DNA of 9,799 nt, from contig JAFGBE010000013.1 in the NCBI GenBank assembly GCA_016933315.1, forward strand, positions 1 through 9,799, read 5' to 3'. Both the position numbers and the translations under genes were made by a program. The notes below the pieces were generated by a model that saw nothing but the letters and a program-made list of their open reading frames with translations, ran no database searches and was not told the origin of the DNA. The DNA is from Candidatus Auribacterota bacterium (GTDB lineage: Bacteria; Auribacterota; UBA6266). This document shows positions 1 through 5,391 of this stretch, piece by piece (within the stretch, counting starts at the first letter, position 1; each line of letters starts with the position of its first letter).

Positions 1-150
1 ATAAGCGTCAGGGCAAAAGGGATGAAGATGTTGTCTGAAGAAGCGCCTGAGTCATATAAAGATATTGATAAAGTGGTTGAAGTTGTGATAAAAGCAAAGT
101 TAGCGGATAAAATTGCGAGATTGCAGCCGATCGGGGTTATAAAAGGATAA
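1..150 (+). CDS. rtcB: RNA-splicing ligase RtcB, C-terminal end (partial)
   Basis: The window opens inside this gene; 49 codons and a TAA stop remain, in frame 1. RtcB joins RNA 2',3'-cyclic phosphate (or 3'-phosphate) ends to 5'-OH ends, using GTP and Mn2+, in RNA repair or tRNA splicing. The tail fits that family: a segment reading EEAPESYKDIDKVVEVV followed by the terminal ARLQPIGVIKG, which closely matches the usual RtcB ending (ARLRPLGVIKG-like). The catalytic histidines and cysteine lie upstream and cannot be checked. The gene is followed after 62 bases by serS on the same strand, so the two may be co-transcribed; I see no terminator between them. The identification rests on a short tail, but the ending is distinctive. 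Confidence 0.85.
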   Translation: MSVRAKGMKMLSEEAPESYKDIDKVVEVVIKAKLADKIARLQPIGVIKG

Positions 151-212
151 TATAGAGAAGTGAAATTCGATATTAGAATTTAGATTTTTAGTTTTACTAA
201 GGGGGCGAAATT

Positions 213-1478
213 ATGCTGGACTTAAAATTTATTCGGGAAAATGTTAAAAAGGCAAAAGAGGGACTTAAGAAAAAAAATTCGAAGGTGGACCTCGATGAAA
301 TCCTTAAACTGGATGAGAGGAGAAGAGAGCTGCTAAAAGAAGTAGAGGTTATGAAAGCGGACAGAAACCGCATATCCAAAGAACTGGGCATATCTAAGTC
401 AAAAGGGGAGGATATATCTCAAAAATCGGCTGAAATGAAGGCGTTTTCCCAAAAAATCAAGGATATTGATTTTAAAGTGGAGGAAACAACCCAAAACATC
501 AACGCCATTATGCTCACAGTGCCCAATATTCCCAACGAGGCTGTGCCGGTCGGGTCAGAAGCAAATAACAAGACCGTCAAGGAATGGGAAAAGAAAAAAA
601 ACTTTAATTTTAAGCCGTTGCCTCATTGGGAGTTATGCGAGAAGTTGGATATGGTTGATTTTAAACGGGCCTCTAAAATATCAGGTGCGGGTTTTGTAGT
701 GTTTAAAGGGAAGGGCGCGCTGCTGGAAAGGGCGCTGATAAATTTTATGCTTGATGTGCACATAAGAGAACATGGGTATAAAGAGGTTGTCCCTCCTTTT
801 CTGGTCAATGAGGCATCGATGACGGGTACGGGCCAGCTTCCCAACCTTAAGGAAGATATGTACTCGGTCGACAAGGAAGGCCTTTATTTGATTCCTACGG
901 CAGAAGTTCCTGTAACCAACCTGTATGCCGGTGAAATATTTTCTGAAGAAGATCTGCCTCTTTATCATGTTTCTTTTTCCGCGTGTTTCAGAAAAGAGGC
1001 CGGTTCATACGGGAAGGATACCCGCGGCATGAAAAGGGTTCATCAGTTTGATAAGGTCGAGCTGGTTAAATTTGTGTTGCCGGAGGCTTCTTACGAAGAA
1101 CACGAAAAACTTTTGGGCGATGCGGAAACAATTCTTCAGAAACTCGGGCTCCATTACAGGGTGAGATTGCTGGCCTCGGGAGATATGAGCTTTGCCGCGG
1201 CCAAATGTTATGATATAGAGGTTTATTCGCCCGGATGCAATGAATATCTTGAGGTGTCTTCCTGCAGCAACTTTGAAGATTTCCAGGCCCGCAGGGCCAA
1301 TATACGCTACCGCGCCCGGGACGGGAAAAGGGCATATGTCCATACGTTAAACGCCTCGGGTATAGCGCTTCCCAGGACTTTTATTGCGGTGCTTGAAAAT
1401 TGCCAGACGGAAGACGGCAAAATCGCTGTTCCTGATGTGTTGCGGCCATATATGGGCGGGCTTGAATACATTGATTAA
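213..1478 (+). CDS. serS: Seryl-tRNA synthetase
   Basis: Cytoplasmic class II synthetase that activates serine with ATP and charges tRNA-Ser (and tRNA-Sec where present). The 421-residue length is normal for bacterial SerRS. Residues 1-100 form the charged, heptad-like N-terminal arm that grips the long variable arm of tRNA-Ser. The catalytic core follows: motif 1 around residues 186-198 (REHGYKEVVPPFL), the serine-binding TAE at 229-231, motif 2 at 259-279 (FRKEAGSYGKDTRG then HQF), and motif 3 at 383-395 (GIALPRTFIAVLE). EVSSCSNFEDFQARR at 347-361 is also typical. The ATG at 213 follows a purine-rich AAGGGGGC site at 199-206 and begins MLDLKFIREN, the usual SerRS start. A tRNA-Ser gene lies 83 bases downstream. 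All key motifs are intact. Confidence 0.98.
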   Translation: MLDLKFIRENVKKAKEGLKKKNSKVDLDEILKLDERRRELLKEVEVMKADRNRISKELGISKSKGEDISQKSAEMKAFSQKIKDIDFKVEETTQNINAIMLTVPNIPNEAVPVGSEANNKTVKEWEKKKNFNFKPLPHWELCEKLDMVDFKRASKISGAGFVVFKGKGALLERALINFMLDVHIREHGYKEVVPPFLVNEASMTGTGQLPNLKEDMYSVDKEGLYLIPTAEVPVTNLYAGEIFSEEDLPLYHVSFSACFRKEAGSYGKDTRGMKRVHQFDKVELVKFVLPEASYEEHEKLLGDAETILQKLGLHYRVRLLASGDMSFAAAKCYDIEVYSPGCNEYLEVSSCSNFEDFQARRANIRYRARDGKRAYVHTLNASGIALPRTFIAVLENCQTEDGKIAVPDVLRPYMGGLEYID

Positions 1479-1488
1479 GCGGTCTTTA

Positions 1489-1517
1489 TTGACACTAGAA
1501 GAGTTCTGATATATTAT
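1489..1517 (+). promoter_or_regulatory. Sigma70-type promoter of tRNA-Ser
   Basis: TTGACA at 1489-1494 is a perfect -35 hexamer. A 17-base spacer separates it from TATTAT at 1512-1517, one mismatch from the -10 consensus. Transcription would start near 1524, giving a leader of about 38 bases before the mature tRNA at 1562. It begins only 10 bases after the serS stop, so the tRNA has its own promoter besides any readthrough from serS. Such a strong match is expected for a stable RNA gene. Confidence 0.82.
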
Positions 1518-1561
1518 ATCGCCTTTAATGTCTTATGTTCCGTAAGTTATAGTTTCACATA

Positions 1562-1655
1562 GGAGAGGTGGCCGAGTGGCCGAAGGCGACGGTTTGCTAA
1601 ACCGTTGTACGGGCTAATACCCGTACCGGGGGTTCAAATCCCCCCCTCTCCGCCA
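1562..1655 (+). tRNA. tRNA-Ser (anticodon GCU)
   Basis: A complete class II tRNA of 94 bases with CCA encoded. The acceptor stem GGAGAGG (1562-1568) pairs with CCTCTCC (1645-1651), followed by discriminator G1652 and CCA 1653-1655. The anticodon stem ACGGT/ACCGT (1589-1593 with 1601-1605) closes the loop TTGCTAA, placing anticodon GCT at 1596-1598, which reads AGC and AGU serine codons. A long variable arm (GTACGGG pairing with CCCGTAC) marks it as a serine-type tRNA. The T-arm is GGGGG TTCAAAT CCCCC. It lies directly downstream of serS, has its own promoter at 1489-1517, and is followed at once by an intrinsic terminator. Confidence 0.98.
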
Positions 1656-1692
1656 TAAATAAAAGACCCTCCTTGCGAGGGTTTTTATTTAT
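1656..1692 (+). terminator. Rho-independent terminator after tRNA-Ser
   Basis: CCCTC (1667-1671) and GAGGG (1677-1681) form the core hairpin around the loop CTTGC. The stem can extend through AAAGA with TTTTT and, after a one-base bulge, ATAAAT with ATTTAT. The T-rich tract at 1682-1690 follows the G-rich arm, as intrinsic termination requires. It starts directly after the CCA end, so the primary transcript has almost no 3' trailer. The A-rich left flank would also make it usable from the opposite strand, but no gene there needs it. Confidence 0.87.
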
Positions 1693-1777
1693 GGATTGGG
1701 TGTGGGCTGAGAACCACCGCAGATTAATCAAACTATAGAAAGTTATCTCCCTGATTCAGCCAAATCAAAATCTAAGA

Positions 1778-1790
1778 TATCAAATTGATA
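1778..1790. promoter_or_regulatory. Short perfect palindrome, operator-like
   Basis: TATCAA and TTGATA form perfect 6-base arms around a single central A. The size and symmetry resemble a dimeric repressor site, but it lies about 160 bases upstream of the next gene and no promoter overlaps it clearly. In AT-rich intergenic DNA a 13-base palindrome can also arise by chance. Confidence 0.2.
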
Positions 1791-1827
1791 CGGGCGTTCA
1801 TTCGGCTTTCACTCTTCTTTGAGCTGT

Positions 1828-1880
1828 GGAGAAAATTAACCGAGCATAGCGAGGTTAAGTCAATCCCCCCTTCTCCGCCA
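1828..1880 (+). repeat. tRNA-Ser 3'-end duplication inside a foldable element
   Basis: AATCCCCCCTTCTCCGCCA at 1862-1880 matches the tRNA-Ser 3' end, AATCCCCCCCTCTCCGCCA at 1637-1655, at 18 of 19 positions, CCA included. The copy is not a tRNA: it lacks a GGGGG T-stem partner, D-arm and anticodon arm. It does fold: GGAGAA (1828-1833) pairs with TTCTCC (1871-1876) like an acceptor stem, and TTAACC (1836-1841) pairs with GGTTAA (1853-1858) inside it, leaving GCCA protruding. It could be an attachment-site scar, a tRNA-derived dispersed repeat, or a decayed tRNA fragment. No integrase gene is visible nearby. Confidence 0.55.
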
Positions 1881-1882
1881 TT

Positions 1883-1895
1883 CCGCCTGTGGCGG
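1883..1895. repeat. CCGCC-TGT-GGCGG palindrome
   Basis: Perfect 5-base GC-only arms around TGT, lying between two AT-rich stretches and three bases after the tRNA-Ser-like element. No T-run follows on either strand, so it does not look like an intrinsic terminator. It resembles the GC-rich CCGCC/GGCGG arms at the right edge of the window and may belong to a similar dispersed palindromic family. Confidence 0.5.
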
Positions 1896-1951
1896 GTCCA
1901 ATCTAATAGATTTACACCCAATAGAAATAGTGTTAAAATTTTTCTATAATC

Positions 1952-2779
1952 ATGAATGCCGGCAAATACAAAACAGTTAACATAGCGGCGAGTATTCTTT
2001 TTCTTCTGGTTTTTTTTCCTGCATCGTTCTCTTTTTCGGACTGTGATATAGGTGTGTCGCTTGACAACCAGACCATGTCGGTGACAAGATTTTCGCATGT
2101 TTCCGGGCAGGAAAGGCTGAGCCCCGCGAAAAAATCCGGGATGCGGCTGGGTGATATTATCAGGGCGGTGAATAACCGTCCGGTTTCATCCCAACAGGAT
2201 GTCGATAAGGTTTTGCGGGTCATACAGCCGAACACCAGGATACCCGTTCTGGTTGAAAGGAATGGGCAGGAAAGGGTTTACAATGTTGTAACCGGGAAGA
2301 ATTTTACTCCCGAAATAGATATTATCGCGCAGGAACTTATCAGCGGCAGAAGAGTTGCCCTTGCCATTGCGGTCGGGCGGGTATCGAATACGGTTATACT
2401 TCCCCAGAACGTAAATCTCACAGAGTGGAAGAACGCCATAACGGCCCAGCTGGAGAGTGAATGCACCGCGGTTTATACACAGTGCACGGGAGTGGAAAAT
2501 TTCTCGGTGGTTGACCGCAGCAGGATAAGGAGTATACTTGACGAGCTGAATTTCCAGACAACAGGTTATGTTTCGGACCAGGCGAGGCTCCAGATAGGCA
2601 AGCTTACCGGCGCAACACATTTCCTTATTGTGGAATTCAGCCGGTTCCCTTCCGGTTATAACGGGTTCAGCGACATGCTTTCAAAGAAGCTTATTGATAT
2701 AGAAACGGGAGAAGTGCTTTCGAGCGTCAATGTAACACAGCGTTGCGACAGTTTCGGCAAAGTGATAAGTTTTGAGTAG
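1952..2779 (+). CDS. Exported PDZ-domain protein with CsgG/LpoB-like C-terminal domain
   Basis: A 275-residue protein, probably periplasmic. Residues 1-28 look like a Sec signal peptide: basic start, hydrophobic core AASILFLLVFF, then ASFSFS. There is no lipobox before Cys31. Residues 33-115 read as a PDZ domain, with the characteristic KKSGMRLGDIIRAVNNRPV (61-78) and a following helix and strand. Residues 135-260 resemble the CsgG/FlgO/LpoB-type fold: VVDRSRIRSILDELNFQ, a GKLTGATHFLIVEFS segment and SKKLIDIETGEVLSSV. In that family such domains assemble in or near the outer membrane; here the role is unknown. No protease domain accompanies the PDZ. The ATG at 1952 lacks a Shine-Dalgarno site and an in-frame stop lies at 1934, so no upstream start fits. 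A CBS-domain gene follows after 20 bases. Confidence 0.8.
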   Translation: MNAGKYKTVNIAASILFLLVFFPASFSFSDCDIGVSLDNQTMSVTRFSHVSGQERLSPAKKSGMRLGDIIRAVNNRPVSSQQDVDKVLRVIQPNTRIPVLVERNGQERVYNVVTGKNFTPEIDIIAQELISGRRVALAIAVGRVSNTVILPQNVNLTEWKNAITAQLESECTAVYTQCTGVENFSVVDRSRIRSILDELNFQTTGYVSDQARLQIGKLTGATHFLIVEFSRFPSGYNGFSDMLSKKLIDIETGEVLSSVNVTQRCDSFGKVISFE

Positions 2780-2799
2780 AACGAAAGGAGGTATCAGCT

Positions 2800-3231
2800 T
2801 TGAAATTAAAGGATATTATCGAGAAAAAGAGCGGGAATGTAGTCAGCATAGGAAGCCGGAACACGGTATATGAAGCCGCAAAACTTTTGCGCCAGCATAA
2901 AATAGGGGCTTTACTTGTATTGGGTGACGACAGGAAACTTGCGGGGATAATAACAGAGAGAGATATTTTGAGGGAATGCGCCGAGAAGGTGGATGAACTA
3001 AAAACAAAACTTATAAAAGACGCTATGTCCAGGGATCTCATTATCGGGCTTCTTGACGATACTGTCGGGTATTCCATGGGTATCATGACCAAGAACAAGA
3101 TGCGGCACCTGCCGGTGATGGAGAAAGACAGGATAGTGGGCATAGTTTCACTGGGAGACCTGGTCAAGTCGCAGCTTGAAGATATTGAATTTGAAAACAG
3201 GCATTTAAAGGAGTATATCCACGGGGCCTGA
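2800..3231 (+). CDS. Two-CBS-domain protein
   Basis: A 143-residue cytoplasmic protein consisting of a CBS pair with short tails. The first CBS domain spans about residues 8-62 (VYEAAKLLRQHKIGALLVL, then LAGIITERDILRE) and the second about 72-127 (IKDAMSRDLII, MRHLPVMEKDRIVGIVSLGDLVK). CBS pairs bind adenine nucleotides or SAM and act as energy or metabolite sensors for partner proteins. Stand-alone versions like this are common and mostly uncharacterised. Start choice: TTG at 2800 preceded by AAAGGAGGT at 2785-2792, an almost perfect Shine-Dalgarno at good spacing; no ATG fits as well. It is probably co-transcribed with the PDZ gene 20 bases upstream. Its TGA stop is the base immediately before the 3' end of the convergent metY. 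Confidence 0.9.
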   Translation: MKLKDIIEKKSGNVVSIGSRNTVYEAAKLLRQHKIGALLVLGDDRKLAGIITERDILRECAEKVDELKTKLIKDAMSRDLIIGLLDDTVGYSMGIMTKNKMRHLPVMEKDRIVGIVSLGDLVKSQLEDIEFENRHLKEYIHGA

Positions 3232-4533
3232 TTAACGGGCGGCTTTTTCGAGCGCCTGGTTAATATCTTCTTTTATGTCCTCGGCGTTTTCGAGCCCGAT
3301 GGACAATCTTATGAAATCATCCGTAACACCTGTGAGTTTCCGCTCTTCTTCGGACAGCTGCTGGTGGGTTGTGGAAGCAGGATGTATCACCAGTGTTTTC
3401 GCGTCCCCTATATTTGCCAGATGTGACAGCAGTTTTACGGAGTTGATGAATTTTTTCCCGGCGGTGAGCCCGCCTTTTATACCGAATCCGATTAAAGCCC
3501 CAAACCCTTCTTTCAGATACTTGGATGAGACCGGATGATAAGCGTTGTTTTTAAGCCCCGGGTAATTAACCCATGCGACAGCCTTGTGCCTGCTTAGGAA
3601 TTCGGCGATTTCAAGAGCATTTTCGCTGTGTTTTTTTATGCGCAGAGGCAGTGTTTCAAGGCCCTGGAGGAAGAGAAATGAGTTAAACGGGCTGATGCAT
3701 GCCCCCAGGTCTCTTAAAAGTTGGACCCGCACTTTAACGGCAAAGGCTATATTGCCCGCTTCCTTTGTGGCGCCAAATCGTTTCCAGTAATTGACCCCGT
3801 GGTAACTCGGGTCCGGCCGGGTGAATTCGGGGAATTTTCCGTTATCCCATTCGAATTTACCTGAATCCACTATGATACCGCCTATAGACGTCCCGTGCCC
3901 TCCGATGAATTTGGTTGCAGACGATACCGTTATGTCCGTTCCGAAATCGAAAGGTTTTAGAAGCGCTATACCGCATGTATTATCTACGATAAATGGGATT
4001 CCCGCGGCGTGCGCGATTTTTGCGATTTTTTCAAAATCCGGCACGTTTAATTTCGGGTTCCCGATGGTTTCCGCATAGATAGCACGTGTTTTAGCGTTAA
4101 TCGCCTTTTTGAATTCTTCCGGCTTATCGGAATCGACAAAGACCACTTTTCTGCTGAGCTTCGGGAATGTGTAGTGGAAAAGCTGGTAAGTCCCGCCGTA
4201 AAGGTTATCGGCCGAAACTATTTCATCGCCCGGAGAAGTTATTGTCAAGAGAGCCAGGCTGATGGCGGCCATCCCGCTTGCGGTTGCCACGGCGGCGCTG
4301 CCCCCTTCTATTGCTGCTACACGTTTCTCAAACACGTCGGTTGTAGGGTTGGAAAGGCGCGTGTATATATGCCCTTCTTCATCGAGCGAAAAAAGATTGG
4401 CGGCATGTTCTGCGTCCTTAAACACATAGGATGTTGTTTGGTATATGGGCACAGCTCTGGCGCCCGTCGGGATATCAGCTTCCTGCCCGGCGTGCAGGCA
4501 CTTTGTATTAAGGCCTTTTTTTATTTTTTTCAT
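3232..4533 (-). CDS. metY: O-acetylhomoserine sulfhydrylase (PLP-dependent)
   Basis: Cytoplasmic Cys/Met-metabolism PLP enzyme that makes homocysteine from O-acetylhomoserine and sulfide in direct-sulfhydrylation methionine synthesis. The 433-residue length fits MetY, which is longer than cystathionine gamma-synthase (about 390). Visible motifs: YTRLSNPTTD at 57-66, ATASGMAA at 83-90, LYGGTYQLF at 111-119, IVDNT with the PLP-ring aspartate D184, and SSATKFIGGHGTSIGG at 204-219 containing the Schiff-base lysine K208. The C-terminal FIRLSIGLENAEDI is typical. The ATG follows GGAGG, which lies inside the end of the upstream YhfC-like gene; that gene's TAA directly abuts this ATG, suggesting translational coupling. 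A related gamma-synthase or lyase activity is possible, but MetY is the best fit. Confidence 0.93.
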   Translation of the reverse strand: MKKIKKGLNTKCLHAGQEADIPTGARAVPIYQTTSYVFKDAEHAANLFSLDEEGHIYTRLSNPTTDVFEKRVAAIEGGSAAVATASGMAAISLALLTITSPGDEIVSADNLYGGTYQLFHYTFPKLSRKVVFVDSDKPEEFKKAINAKTRAIYAETIGNPKLNVPDFEKIAKIAHAAGIPFIVDNTCGIALLKPFDFGTDITVSSATKFIGGHGTSIGGIIVDSGKFEWDNGKFPEFTRPDPSYHGVNYWKRFGATKEAGNIAFAVKVRVQLLRDLGACISPFNSFLFLQGLETLPLRIKKHSENALEIAEFLSRHKAVAWVNYPGLKNNAYHPVSSKYLKEGFGALIGFGIKGGLTAGKKFINSVKLLSHLANIGDAKTLVIHPASTTHQQLSEEERKLTGVTDDFIRLSIGLENAEDIKEDINQALEKAAR

Positions 4534-5328
4534 TTATGCCTCCGAACCCCTGTCTGCGGGCTTATTTTCAGCAACCATTATAAACCAGTATGCCAGCATT
4601 GCGAATACCATGATAACCGCTTCGGTTACGAATACCCCGTATCTCATGAGCATTACGGCGCTGAAGTTTATTATAGTGTGAGCCAGAATTGCAAGCAAAA
4701 TGTAGGAGAAATTCTTCTTTGAAACGGCAAGGTATGCAAAGATGGAAAAGGCCGTATGGAATATAATGGCAAAGAGCCTTTCGACAACAGCGCTTAACGC
4801 TACCCATATAGTCACATTTTGAAGCTGCGACTTGAATATTTCTATCTGGTTCATTATGAGTTTCACATCAGCTTCGGGGACACCCTGTTTTAACAGTATT
4901 TCCGCGTTTGTATTGTAAATAAAGGGCAGTGAAATAAGTGTGCTTCCGACTATCCCCAGAACCATGATGATTTCAAGGCTTGCCCAGCCCAGCCCGAAAG
5001 TGACAGCCTGGTTTCTTGTTATCGAAGGGTATTTCAGCCTTATCATCGTGAATCTTATTATTTCCTCGCACAACCCTGCCCACAGGCCTACAGCAAGGGC
5101 GTAATATAACACTGAGTTTTGCATCAGCCGGGTGAGTAAGTTTTTGCCTACCGAAATATACATTGGCGGTAAATGGATAATCTGCGAAATCAGAAACCCC
5201 AATACGCCGAAGAAGAAAAATTTCAGGGACACTTTCAGCTTCTTCCTGGCTATGATGATGCATGATACTATAAGCCCCAGGAGCAGCAGTATTTCAATTG
5301 AAAGGTATGATACAATTTTACTGTACAT
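4534..5328 (-). CDS. YhfC-like putative intramembrane metalloprotease
   Basis: A 264-residue, strongly hydrophobic integral membrane protein with about seven segments. The conserved polar residues match the YhfC family, related to CPBP/Abi-type intramembrane proteases: GLWAGLCEEIIR (81-92) with the paired glutamates E88-E89 and R92, GLGWASLEI (112-120) with E119, ERLFAIIFH (183-191), and AHTIINF (216-222) with H217 and N221. A region at about 137-170 lacks hydrophobicity and probably forms an extramembrane loop. Substrate and role are unknown. It is the first gene of a two-gene unit with metY, which begins on the base after its stop. No clear Shine-Dalgarno precedes the ATG; a promoter -10 lies only 10 bases upstream, so translation may be nearly leaderless. 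Activity is inferred from motifs only. Confidence 0.78.
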   Translation of the reverse strand: MYSKIVSYLSIEILLLLGLIVSCIIIARKKLKVSLKFFFFGVLGFLISQIIHLPPMYISVGKNLLTRLMQNSVLYYALAVGLWAGLCEEIIRFTMIRLKYPSITRNQAVTFGLGWASLEIIMVLGIVGSTLISLPFIYNTNAEILLKQGVPEADVKLIMNQIEIFKSQLQNVTIWVALSAVVERLFAIIFHTAFSIFAYLAVSKKNFSYILLAILAHTIINFSAVMLMRYGVFVTEAVIMVFAMLAYWFIMVAENKPADRGSEA

Positions 5329-5338
5329 AAGTTAACTG

Positions 5339-5366
5339 ATTATATCAGAACTCTATTTCAAGTAAA
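5339..5366 (-). promoter_or_regulatory. Extended -10 promoter for the YhfC-like gene and metY
   Basis: On the minus strand, TGATATAAT gives an extended -10 (TATAAT at 5339-5344). TTTACT at 5361-5366 lies 16 bases upstream as a weak -35 (TTGACA at 4 of 6). The -10 ends 10 bases before the ATG at 5328, so the transcript leader would be only a few bases, in keeping with the missing Shine-Dalgarno. The same 60-base gap must also serve the divergent phosphohexomutase gene, for which I found only weak plus-strand matches. Confidence 0.6.
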
Positions 5367-5391
5367 ACTTAAGTTTGGTTTGGGGGCTTTT

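Noticed and set aside
1656..1861. A small integrated mobile element bounded by the two tRNA-Ser 3' ends
   Set aside because: The interval is about 206 bases with no integrase or other gene; at most a scar, so no mobile element is annotated.
1772..2098. Minus-strand open frame of 108 codons over the intergenic region and PDZ gene start
   Set aside because: It crosses the repeat element and the signal peptide of the PDZ gene antisense, and has low-complexity arginine/lysine content.
4174..4722. Plus-strand open frame of 182 codons, opposite metY and the YhfC-like gene
   Set aside because: It runs antisense across two well-supported genes, has cysteine- and histidine-rich unnatural composition and matches no family.
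5380..5391. TTG start extending the hexomutase by four residues
   Set aside because: It uses the GGGGG stretch that serves as Shine-Dalgarno for the ATG at 5392.
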